Translations under genes and position numbers: made by a program
Source of the DNA: Gemmataceae bacterium
GTDB taxonomy: Bacteria; Planctomycetota; Planctomycetia; Gemmatales; Gemmataceae
Assembly: GCA_026418875.1 (NCBI GenBank)
Contig: JAOAAM010000068.1
Coordinates: forward strand, 1 to 16,246
Length of the DNA: 16,246 nt
Direction: 5' to 3'
The notes under the pieces: model-generated
Seen by the model: the letters and a program-made list of their open reading frames with translations, nothing else
What the model was told of the DNA's origin: nothing
The model's database searches: none
Shown: positions 8,801 to 14,844 of the stretch, in pieces
Layout: the number at the start of each line of letters is the position of its first letter
Numbering within the stretch: the stretch's first letter is position 1

Positions 8801-9207
8801 ATTATTACGACAAGCTGTTAGGCCAGACATTCGTGGACCACGGCGATGAGCGACGGCTGACAGAGAAAGATATCCTCGTGGTGACGCCTTACAACGCCCA
8901 GGTCAATTTGCTGAGCAGCCGTCTGCCCCAAGGAGCGCGAGTCGGCACGGTGGACAAGTTCCAGGGGCAGGAAGCTCCGGTGGTGTTGATTTCGATGGTG
9001 GCGTCGAGCGGAGAGGATGTGCCGCGGGGGATCGAGTTTTTGCTCAGTGCCCAGAGGTTGAACGTGGCGGTGTCTCGGGCACAATGTCTGGCGGTGGTGG
9101 TGGCCAGCCCGCGGCTGTTGGCCGTCCCGTGCCGCACCATCGAGCAACTTCGCTTGGCGAACAAGTTTTGCCTGCTGGCCGAATCCGGCGGGGTTACCGG
9201 CAGCTGA
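5857..9207 (+). CDS. TM0106-type RecB-like nuclease / DnaQ-like exonuclease / SF1 helicase fusion
   Basis: This cytoplasmic protein of 1116 residues combines three enzymes. Residues 1 to about 220 are a Cas4/RecB-like PD-(D/E)xK nuclease: Asp109 in G-R-P-D-F, Asp129-Thr-Lys131, then Q-L-S-V-Y-A-E-L-L. Cys22 plus Cys206, 209, 212 and 218 could bind an Fe-S cluster as in Cas4 and AddB. About 310-495 is an RNase H-like 3'-5' exonuclease of the YprB kind: F-D-M-E-G-D-P (Asp316, Glu318), Asn383 and Y-N-R-I-D (Asp482). About 700-1105 is a superfamily 1B helicase: Walker A G-P-P-G-A-G-K-T at 738-745, Walker B D-E at 847-848, V-G-D-Q-M-Q-L, then D-K-F-Q-G-Q-E and the final N-V-A-V-S-R-A motif. The layout matches the TM0106 family of RecB-like putative nucleases. 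ATG at 5857 is chosen; TTG at 5794 would add 21 residues. Neither has a ribosome site. A role in DNA repair or processing is inferred. Confidence 0.88.
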   Translation: MFRDPQGELTLSPTDLVQFLGCPHATQWEMKHLDVPRSEQNRAAADPLLIQRGQQHEQEYLTRLLNQGRQIAQIAGQDALNATLLHLRDGVKVIYQAELRHGRWLGRPDFLFRVDTPSCLGRHSYEPADTKFVRSAQPEHIIQLSVYAELLAAIQGIRPKHIHVVLDGFRTETFLADDFAAYVRLAQRRLQRFVKGPPLETIPEPCAACPQCDWREHCQKLWENTNHLSLLAGLRSSQRETLRDHGIHTVEDLARCDPDKPLRGMPQRTLRLLQKQAQLHLRRRQNNEPCLERLDPVAGRGLQRLPPPQDGDLFFDMEGDPLYPNGGLEYLFGVGYYETPSAFVYRAFWAHTHDEERRAFAQFMAFLESHFRRYPNAFIYHYNHYEPTALKRLASRYRHGEDHLDQLLRLQKFVDLYRIVRQALLIGDSSYSLKVLEPYYGFERKGIVATAADSIIVYNQYRNDPEANAHLLQQIEEYNRIDCESTAALRHWLLELRPRELSWFEPTAVAEEPNQLKNQQQAELQDLIQSLQARASTADHPCRHMVDLLEFHRREEKPAWWSYFDRREQMDEELIDDLDCLIGLELEGEPKQEKQSLIYTYRYPPQETKIRVGDTVNALSTLSDENDYVGIVVELNEAQCIIRIKRGKKRSPLPRQLSIDSGKPIKTDVLREALRRVAEDSLHSFANYPVAGEILSRSLPKLRGRISGEPILRGMGPVNQEALAAVAALDNSYLFIQGPPGAGKTHISADLIVELMRQGKRIGVSANSHMAINNLLKKVEATAIEKDFEFRGVKKCSDDADALPESQFISNVFKVPEIEPECALIAGTAWLFADEKQEKTIDVLFIDEAGQVSLANVIAMATAAKNIVLVGDQMQLGQPIQGTHPGQAGQSILEFLLEGRATVPPERGIFLGETWRLRPELCEFVSRAFYESRLKPHASTSQRQLRFDHRLDELRTAGIHFHPVHHVGCSQRSEAEAMVVKDYYDKLLGQTFVDHGDERRLTEKDILVVTPYNAQVNLLSSRLPQGARVGTVDKFQGQEAPVVLISMVASSGEDVPRGIEFLLSAQRLNVAVSRAQCLAVVVASPRLLAVPCRTIEQLRLANKFCLLAESGGVTGS

Positions 9208-9241
9208 GAGCCGCTAACCGCACATTCTGCCCAGAGAAAGA

Positions 9242-9272
9242 TTGACATATCGACAGGTAACGATATATTTGA
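9242..9272 (+). promoter_or_regulatory. Efflux operon promoter with ArsR-type operator
   Basis: TTGACA (9242-9247), a 16-base spacer and TATATT (9264-9269) form a good sigma-70-type promoter. The spacer holds the inverted repeat ATATCG-N8-CGATAT (9247-9252, 9261-9266), and TTGA recurs 27 bases after the first TTGA. The same arrangement stands upstream of the arsR gene at 13986-14016, with 26 of 31 bases identical. A start near 9276 would give a leader of about 89 nt. Confidence 0.82.
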
Positions 9273-9364
9273 CATACAGGCAGACAAGGGATGGGATCCT
9301 CTCTAGGCTGCCACTGGCTCGCGGGTGATTTGATGCCGGTTACGTTCCCCTGGGAGATGTCCGA

Positions 9365-10495
9365 ATGACCACTGCAAGTTCTGTCCAGGCGTCGCCAGCC
9401 GCGGCTCCCCGGCGAAGAAAGTTGCCTCCCTGGGTTGGCACGCTGGTCTTGGGTGTCGCGATGACCTTCGGCCTGGCCGTCCTGCTCGCCGCATTTGCAG
9501 GCGTGTTCAAAGACAAGGTGCCCATGGAGGTGCCCGAGCGCCGCAGGGCCTGGGCCGGTGACGAGCCGACGGCGGAAGTCCGGCTGATTAAGCGGCCTCG
9601 CTTCGAGTCGGCAGTTGGGACTGTCCGTGCCGTTCATGAATCCTCCATCGCCTCGAAAATCCTGGCCCGGGTCGTTGAGGTGAACGTCAAGGCCGGTCAA
9701 CCCGTGACCAAGGGCGACGTGGTAGCCCGGCTGGACGATTCGGATTTGCAAGCCCGGCTGAAGCAGGCCCGAGCCGCAGAAGCGGTGGCCGTCGCCGCTC
9801 ATGCCAAGGCGGTGCAAGATCACGAGCGCATCCGTCGCGCGGCCGCCACCGGGGCGGTTTCCTCGCAGGAACTCGATCAAGCCGTGGCGGCCCTGCGCAG
9901 TGCCGAGGCCGAGTTGGAACGGGCCCGCCAAGCCATCAACGAGGCCGAGGTCATGCTCAGCTACGCGACCCTGACGGCTCCCCTGACCGGAGTGGTGATC
10001 GACAAGCGGGTGGAGGTCGGCGACACCGTCGCGCCGGGCCAGATCCTCATGACCGTGTATGACCCGACCCGGCTGCAAATGGTGGCGAGCGTCCGGGAAT
10101 CGCTGGCGTTGCGGCTGAAAGTCGGCGACACCGTGCCAGCCAAGCTCGAATCGCTCAATTACGAATGCACCGCCACGGTGAGCGAGATCGTTCCCGAGGC
10201 GCAGGCCGCTAGCCGCTCGTTCACGGTGAAAGTCACCGGCCCCTGCCCGCCGGGGGTGTACAGCGGCATGTTCGGTCGAATCTTCATCCCGCTGGATGAA
10301 GAGGAGATCATCGTCGTGCCGAAGTCGGCCGTGGTCCGCGTCGGACAGTTGGACATGGTCAACGTCGTCGTCGACGGACGGGTTGAGCGGCGGAGTGTGC
10401 AGTTAGGCCGAAGTTTCAATGGGGAAGTCGAGGTGCTCTCGGGGCTGGTTCCGGGAGAGCGGGTGACGCTGCCCAAGAAAGGAGCTGAGTCATGA
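9365..10495 (+). CDS. RND efflux membrane fusion protein (HlyD/AcrA family)
   Basis: This 376-residue periplasmic adaptor would connect the RND pump encoded next to an outer-membrane channel. A basic N-terminus precedes one membrane anchor at about 23-47. A split biotinyl-lipoyl domain follows (S-I-A-S-K-I-L-A-R-V-V-E-V-N-V-K-A-G-Q-x-V and, after the hairpin, L-x-A-P-L-x-G-V-V), interrupted by an Ala-rich alpha-helical coiled-coil hairpin at about 125-195. Beta-barrel and membrane-proximal domains complete it (Y-S-G-M-F-G-R-I-F-I-P, V-V-P-K-S-A-V, V-L-S-G-L-V-P-G-E-R-V). ATG at 9365 has GGGAG eight bases upstream. The stop overlaps the permease start as ATGA. No outer-membrane channel gene is encoded here, so one must be supplied from elsewhere. 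Substrate unknown. Confidence 0.92.
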   Translation: MTTASSVQASPAAAPRRRKLPPWVGTLVLGVAMTFGLAVLLAAFAGVFKDKVPMEVPERRRAWAGDEPTAEVRLIKRPRFESAVGTVRAVHESSIASKILARVVEVNVKAGQPVTKGDVVARLDDSDLQARLKQARAAEAVAVAAHAKAVQDHERIRRAAATGAVSSQELDQAVAALRSAEAELERARQAINEAEVMLSYATLTAPLTGVVIDKRVEVGDTVAPGQILMTVYDPTRLQMVASVRESLALRLKVGDTVPAKLESLNYECTATVSEIVPEAQAASRSFTVKVTGPCPPGVYSGMFGRIFIPLDEEEIIVVPKSAVVRVGQLDMVNVVVDGRVERRSVQLGRSFNGEVEVLSGLVPGERVTLPKKGAES

Positions 10496-13400
10496 GCCAG
10501 GCGACCTCCAGCGAACGTCCCGGTCACGACGAGGGGATCCTGTCGGCGATTGTGCGGATCTTTCTCGAATCCAACCTCTCGTCGATGCTGATCATTTTTT
10601 CGCTGCTGGTCGGTGCGGCGGCCTTGCTCGTGACGCCTCGGGAGGAGGATCCGCAAATCATCGTTCCCCTGGCGGACATTCACGTCCAGGCCCCGGGCCG
10701 ATCCGCCGCCGAAGTGGAACAACTCATCGCCACGCCGTTGGAACGGATCCTGTATCAGATCGATGGGGTGGAGTACGTCTACAGCATGTCGCGGGAAAAC
10801 CACGCCATCATCACGGTTCGTTTCTACGTAGGTGAAGACCGGGAGCGGAGCCTGGTGAAGATTTTCAAAAAATTGGACGAACATTTGGACGTAGTTCCGC
10901 CGGGGGTGACGGGCTGGGTGGTCAAGCCGGTGGAAATCGACGACGCCCCGATCGTCACGCTGACCCTCACGGGAGCCGATAGCCACACCCTGCGGCGTGT
11001 CGGGGAAGAGGTGGTGCAACGGCTGTCGGGGGTGGCCGATGTGTCTCGGGCTTTTGTCATTGGTGGGGAACCGCGAGTCGTCCGCATTCAACCGGACCCG
11101 GACCGTTTGCAAGCGTATGGCCTGAGTCTCTTGGAGCTTCGTCGATCCTTGGCCGGAGCGAACATTACGATGCCGGCCGGCGACTTCACCCGCCAGGACA
11201 GCGTGGCCCGTGTCGACGCCGGGTTGCTCCTGACCCGGGCGACACAGTTGGGCGAATTGGTGGTGGGCGTCGATCAGGACCGACCGGTCTTTTTGAAGGA
11301 TGTCGCCGTCGTCACCGATGGTCCGGACGAGGTGGTGAGCCATGTCCGTCACGGTTGGGGTCCGGCCCGGGGCTTCGCGGCCCATCCCGGCGACCCCGGC
11401 ACGCTGGTCGGCGGAGAGACTCCGTCCTCCACCGACGCCGTCTCGCTGCCGGCGGTCACCATCGCGATTGCCAAGAAGAAGGGCAGCAACGCCGTCGCCG
11501 TGGCTCAGAACGTCCTGGACGCGGCCGAACAACTGCAACGCGAGGTCTTGCCCGACAACGTGCAGATGGTGGTGACGCGGAACTACGGGCGAACCGCCGA
11601 TGAGAAAGTCAACGAGTTGATCGAGGCCCTCGCCGTCGCCGTCCTCATCGTCATCGCGCTCCTGACGCTAAGCCTGGGCTGGCGGGCCGCGATCGTCGTG
11701 GCGGTCGCCGTTCCCGTCGTCTTCGGTCTGACCCTCGCGGTCAATCTCCTGTTCGGCTACACGATCAACCGCGTGACCCTCTTCGCACTGATCCTGGCCC
11801 TGGGCCTGCTGGTGGATGATCCGATCGTGGACGTGGAAAACATCGAGCGGCATTTCCACCAACGGAAAAAGGCCTCCCCCCGAATCGTCATGGAAGCCGT
11901 CGCCGAGATTCGCCCGCCGCTCATCAGTGCGACCCTGGCGGTGATCGTCAGCTTCCTGCCGATGTTTTTCATCACGGGGATGATGGGGCCTTACATGGCC
12001 CCGATGGCCTTGAATGTCCCGGTCGCGATGTTCCTCTCGATGGTGGTTGCGTTCACGATTACCCCGTGGTTGAGCTATCGCTTGCTGCGGGGGACGGCGG
12101 AGAAAGCGGCGGCCCACGGCGATTCGCAACATGGCGGATCAGCCCACAGCGATTCGCAGCAGGGCGGATCAGCCCACAGCGGTTCGCAACATGGCGGGAG
12201 GGGGGAAGCCGGCACCATGCCGGATGCGCACGACAGTTACGACCCCGAGGAATTGAAGCGGACCCTACTCTACCGCATCTTCCGCCCGCTGATGGGGCCG
12301 CTGATCACGTCGCGCCGCCGGGCCAGCATCTTCCTGTTGCTGATGACGCTGTTGACCGTCGCTGCGATGGGGCTGGCCGCGACCCGCTCCGTGCCGCTGA
12401 AGATGCTCCCGTATGACAACAAGAACGAATTCTTGCTGATTCTCGATGCCGACGAGGGCACGACCTTGGAACGAACCGATGCCGCGGTCCGCGAATTCGA
12501 GGCGTACCTCTCCAGCGTGCCCGAAGTGACGGACTTCATCAGCTACGTTGGCACGCCCGGACCGGTGGATTTCAACGGATTGGTGCGGCACTACTACCTG
12601 CGGGAAGGCCCGCACCTGGCTGAGATCCGCGTCAATCTCGTCGCCAAGAAGCACCGTTCGCAACAGAGCCACGGCATCGGATTGCGGCTGCGAGACGACC
12701 TAACGGCCATCGCCGAGAAACATCGCCTCGCTTTGAAGATCGTCGAACTGCCGCCCGGGCCGCCGGTGATCGCCTCGGTGGTGGCGGAAGTCTATGGCCG
12801 GCCCGACCACACCTACGACGACATCCTGGCCGCCGCCCGAATCGTCGCGAAACGATTCCATGCCGAACCGGGATTGGCCGACGTGGACGACGTGTCCGAG
12901 GCTCCAGCAACCAAGCTTGTCTTCACCACCGATCAGGAAAAGGCTGCTTTGGCCGGTGTCAGCGTCGCCGAAATCGCCGACACCATCCGCATGGCCTTGG
13001 GCGGCGACCGGGAAATGACGCTCCGGGTCGAGGGTGAGCGAAACCCGCTTCGCATCGTCGTTCGATTGCCACGCGGCCTGCGCTCTCATCCTGCCGATCT
13101 GGGACTGTTGCAAGTCAAAGGCGCTCGCGGTCAGTTAGTGCCTTTAGCTGAACTCGGCCACTGGGACAAGACCCGGACCGACCAGACGATCTATCACAAG
13201 AACCTGGAGCGGGTCGCCTACGTCTTTGCCGAGACCGCCGGACGTCCCCCGGCGGAGTGCGTCATCGATCTCATCGCCGACCAGACCACGCCACGAGGTC
13301 CGGGTCCTGAAGGCGGGTTCGTCGCCGACGCCCCGGCCCGACCCGTCGACGAGCGAACCTATTTTCGCAATGGCGGCGGGATCGCATGGGCGGTTCCCGA

Positions 13401-13989
13401 AGGGATACGGGTCAAGTTCTCGGGCGAGGGAGAGTGGAAGATCACCTTGGACGTCTTCCGCGACTTGGGCCTGGCGTTCGGTGCAGCCCTGTTGATGATC
13501 TACGTCATCCTCGTTGCCCAAACGCACTCCTTCATGGTGCCGCTCATCGTCATGTTGGCGATCCCCCTCACGGTCTTGGGCGTGATGCCGGGGTTTTACC
13601 TGCTCAGCGGCGTGTTCGGTCAAACCGTCGGCGGCTACGCCGACCCGGTCTACTTCACCGCCACGGCCATGATCGGCATGATCGCTTTGTCCGGCATCGT
13701 GACGCGCGACTCGATCATCCTCGTGGATTTCATCCAACATTCCGTCAAGCGAGGGCGCACCTTGTTCGATGCCATCATGGAAAGCCGGGTCGTTCGTTTG
13801 CGGCCGATTTTGCTCACCGCCGGAGCGGCGATGCTTTCCAGCATCCCCATCACGCTCGATCCGATCTTCTCCGGCTTAGGCTGGTCGCTGATCTTCGGCC
13901 TGCTGGCCTCCACCCTGTTCACCCTCTTCGTCGTCCCCGTGACTTACTGGCTGATTTACCACCGCTCCACAACTGGAGAGAATCATTGA
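10492..13989 (+). CDS. RND-family efflux permease with His-rich repeat insert
   Basis: This 1165-residue inner-membrane pump uses the proton gradient to expel a substrate. It has the two-fold RND layout: TM1 at about 31-49, first porter domain, TM2-6 about 370-530, TM7 about 610-630, second porter domain, TM8-12 about 995-1155. TM4 carries the proton-relay pair Asp442-Asp443 in L-V-D-D-P-I-V-D-V-E-N, more like drug (HAE) than heavy-metal (CzcA) pumps, though the V-D-V-E-N ending is unusual. Oddities are a Gly/Pro-rich insert in the first porter domain (about 285-320), another in the second (about 934-964), and a His-rich tandem repeat (541-570) in the cytosolic loop between halves. It is a little longer than typical RND pumps because of these. 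The stop codon TGA lies inside the -35 box of the arsR promoter. Control by ArsR is inferred from the shared operator. Confidence 0.93.
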   Translation: MSQATSSERPGHDEGILSAIVRIFLESNLSSMLIIFSLLVGAAALLVTPREEDPQIIVPLADIHVQAPGRSAAEVEQLIATPLERILYQIDGVEYVYSMSRENHAIITVRFYVGEDRERSLVKIFKKLDEHLDVVPPGVTGWVVKPVEIDDAPIVTLTLTGADSHTLRRVGEEVVQRLSGVADVSRAFVIGGEPRVVRIQPDPDRLQAYGLSLLELRRSLAGANITMPAGDFTRQDSVARVDAGLLLTRATQLGELVVGVDQDRPVFLKDVAVVTDGPDEVVSHVRHGWGPARGFAAHPGDPGTLVGGETPSSTDAVSLPAVTIAIAKKKGSNAVAVAQNVLDAAEQLQREVLPDNVQMVVTRNYGRTADEKVNELIEALAVAVLIVIALLTLSLGWRAAIVVAVAVPVVFGLTLAVNLLFGYTINRVTLFALILALGLLVDDPIVDVENIERHFHQRKKASPRIVMEAVAEIRPPLISATLAVIVSFLPMFFITGMMGPYMAPMALNVPVAMFLSMVVAFTITPWLSYRLLRGTAEKAAAHGDSQHGGSAHSDSQQGGSAHSGSQHGGRGEAGTMPDAHDSYDPEELKRTLLYRIFRPLMGPLITSRRRASIFLLLMTLLTVAAMGLAATRSVPLKMLPYDNKNEFLLILDADEGTTLERTDAAVREFEAYLSSVPEVTDFISYVGTPGPVDFNGLVRHYYLREGPHLAEIRVNLVAKKHRSQQSHGIGLRLRDDLTAIAEKHRLALKIVELPPGPPVIASVVAEVYGRPDHTYDDILAAARIVAKRFHAEPGLADVDDVSEAPATKLVFTTDQEKAALAGVSVAEIADTIRMALGGDREMTLRVEGERNPLRIVVRLPRGLRSHPADLGLLQVKGARGQLVPLAELGHWDKTRTDQTIYHKNLERVAYVFAETAGRPPAECVIDLIADQTTPRGPGPEGGFVADAPARPVDERTYFRNGGGIAWAVPEGIRVKFSGEGEWKITLDVFRDLGLAFGAALLMIYVILVAQTHSFMVPLIVMLAIPLTVLGVMPGFYLLSGVFGQTVGGYADPVYFTATAMIGMIALSGIVTRDSIILVDFIQHSVKRGRTLFDAIMESRVVRLRPILLTAGAAMLSSIPITLDPIFSGLGWSLIFGLLASTLFTLFVVPVTYWLIYHRSTTGENH
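12112..12201 (+). repeat. Three tandem 30-bp in-frame repeats encoding a His/Ser/Gly-rich linker
   Basis: Units at 12112-12141, 12142-12171 and 12172-12201 each encode ten residues of the form A-H-(G/S)-(D/G)-S-Q-(H/Q)-G-G-(S/R). Units 1 and 2 differ at three bases. The translated region lies between TM6 and TM7 of the RND pump and adds five histidines within 30 residues. Confidence 0.9.
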
Positions 13990-14016
13990 AATATCGAAAG
14001 ATGACGATATAATTGA
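13986..14016 (+). promoter_or_regulatory. arsR promoter with ArsR-type operator
   Basis: TTGAAA (13986-13991), a 16-base spacer and a perfect TATAAT (14008-14013) form a strong promoter. The inverted repeat ATATCG-N8-CGATAT (13991-13996, 14005-14010) fills the spacer. It matches the efflux promoter site at 26 of 31 positions, including TTGA repeated at 27-bp spacing. Autorepression of arsR is the likely meaning. The box begins inside the permease stop codon. Confidence 0.85.
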
Positions 14017-14043
14017 GTATGAAAGCGTGGGAGGCCGATCCCG

Positions 14044-14364
14044 ATGGGGAAGACAAAAACCGTGGCCGACATGGGATTGATCGACCTGTCGACGCTGGAG
14101 CAAGCGGCGGAATGCCTCAAGACATTGGCTCACCCTCACCGCTTGCGCATCGTGCAGATGCTCCTGCGGGGTCGATACACGGTCGGCGAGTTGGCCGAGG
14201 CGTGCGACATCCCCAGCCACATGGCCTCGGAACATCTGCGACTGATGCAGCGCTGCGGCCTGCTGGCCTGTGAAAAGGACGGTCGGCGTGCGTATTACCG
14301 CATCGAGGAACCGCACCTGACCGACATCATGCGCTGCATCGAGTCACGGTTCGGCAGACGTTGA
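14044..14364 (+). CDS. ArsR/SmtB-family transcriptional repressor
   Basis: This 106-residue winged-helix protein would repress its own promoter and the efflux operon until an effector binds. The family core is present: C-L-K-T-L-A-H-P-H-R-L-R-I-V-Q-M-L (24-40), recognition helices in Y-T-V-G-E-L-A-E-A-C-D-I-P-S-H-M-A-S-E-H-L (45-65) and the wing K-D-G-R-R-A-Y-Y-R-I (78-87). The classical As site E-L-C-V-C is replaced by E-L-A-E-A-C, so arsenic sensing in that form is unlikely. Cysteines at 24, 54, 71, 76 and 98 and the His residues could form a metal or thiol-redox site; which one cannot be told from sequence. ATG at 14044 has GGGAGG nine bases upstream. The operator 28 bases before the start and its copy before the efflux operon define the likely regulon. 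Confidence 0.93.
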   Translation: MGKTKTVADMGLIDLSTLEQAAECLKTLAHPHRLRIVQMLLRGRYTVGELAEACDIPSHMASEHLRLMQRCGLLACEKDGRRAYYRIEEPHLTDIMRCIESRFGRR

Positions 14365-14461
14365 TCGAAAGACGACCCGACCTGTTGACCCGAAGCTCGG
14401 GGGATTGACCGTGGCCTGTGAATCACCGTTGAATCGAACCGGAACACTGCGAGGACGCCTG

Positions 14462-14641
14462 ATGGAACTCCTGTTGCCGTTGGTCGTGCTGGTGGTTTGG
14501 TTTGTCTTACAAGCGTGGCTGCTGCCGAAACTTGGTGTGCCGACCTGAATGTCGGGCGCTTGTCGGCCGAGTTCGGCCCCACCCAAAACGAAGTCTGAAT
14601 CAGCTCCCGCCAGCCCGACGGAACCGGAAGCCCATCGCTGA
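14462..14641 (+). CDS. Small membrane protein with in-frame UGA: candidate selenoprotein (59 aa), or 28-aa peptide
   Basis: ATG at 14462 has GAGGA six bases upstream. Residues 2-21 form one hydrophobic helix, followed by P-K-L-G-V-P-T and a UGA at codon 29 (14546-14548). If UGA is a stop, the product is a 28-residue membrane peptide ending at 14548. If UGA is read as selenocysteine, the frame continues with M-S-G-A-C-R and a Pro/Ser/Glu/Lys-rich tail to a second UGA at 14639, giving 59 residues with U29 and C34 as a possible redox or metal-binding pair. A hairpin at 14565-14578 sits where a bacterial SECIS would be. The ORF is 97 bases after arsR with no terminator between, so it probably shares the ArsR-controlled transcript, which ends at 14686-14736. 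I do not recognise a named family. The ORF itself is fairly likely; selenocysteine is a hypothesis. Confidence 0.5.
14546..14578 (+). promoter_or_regulatory. Candidate bacterial SECIS element after the in-frame UGA
   Basis: Downstream of UGA (14546-14548) a perfect stem GGCCG (14565-14569) with CGGCC (14574-14578) encloses AGTT. The apical loop begins about 20 nt after UGA and has G within its first two bases. This agrees with the loose bacterial SECIS rules as I know them (loop about 16-37 nt after UGA, G early in the loop). In GC-rich DNA such a hairpin can occur by chance. Confidence 0.35.
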
Positions 14642-14685
14642 GACTCTTCGCTCGCCAGCTCGCAACTGAAAACGGGGGCTGCCGG

Positions 14686-14736
14686 CCGCTGCGGGTGGGG
14701 GTGGTTTTTGCCCCTGCCCGCGGCGGATTGTTTTAG
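14686..14736 (+). terminator. Rho-independent terminator of the arsR transcript
   Basis: A 16-bp GC-rich stem (14686-14701 with 14711-14726, three G-U pairs) has a 9-base loop with five T and is followed by ATTGTTTTAG. It lies 45 bases after the end of the extended small ORF. Confidence 0.72.
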
Positions 14737-14754
14737 AATCCGGCAAAACAATCC
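14725..14754. repeat. Perfect 10-bp inverted repeat before the SnoaL-like gene
   Basis: GGATTGTTTT (14725-14734) and AAAACAATCC (14745-14754) flank a 10-base spacer. It starts in the last bases of the preceding terminator and lies 90 bases before the next gene. It could be a second terminator hairpin or a repressor site. Confidence 0.6.
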
Positions 14755-14844
14755 GTAGAACAACACCGGTGATGTCGGTGTCCCCGTCGGGGACCGCGCC
14801 TTGTCTTCCACTCTCATCAAGAAAGACGTCTTCGAGGCACAGCC

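Noticed and set aside
9436..9451. TGGCACG in the membrane fusion protein gene as a sigma-54 promoter
   Set aside because: There is no TTGC at the required spacing and it is inside a coding region with nothing to drive.
9194..10078. Minus-strand ORF of 294 residues across the efflux promoter and fusion protein gene
   Set aside because: It would run through the promoter/operator and opposite a recognised gene, with no domain and shadow-like composition.
10159..11538. Minus-strand ORF of 459 residues opposite the efflux genes
   Set aside because: It is antisense to clear membrane fusion protein and RND coding sequence, has low-complexity Arg/His/Asp/Gly content typical of GC-rich shadow frames, and no recognisable domain.
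13386..14012. Plus-strand ORF of 208 residues in another frame of the RND gene
   Set aside because: Arg/His-rich shadow frame inside the conserved TM8-12 region of the permease.
14389..14401. Short hairpin CCCGA-AGC-TCGGG between arsR and the small ORF as a terminator
   Set aside because: Only five base pairs and no T-run follow, so it does not separate the two genes.
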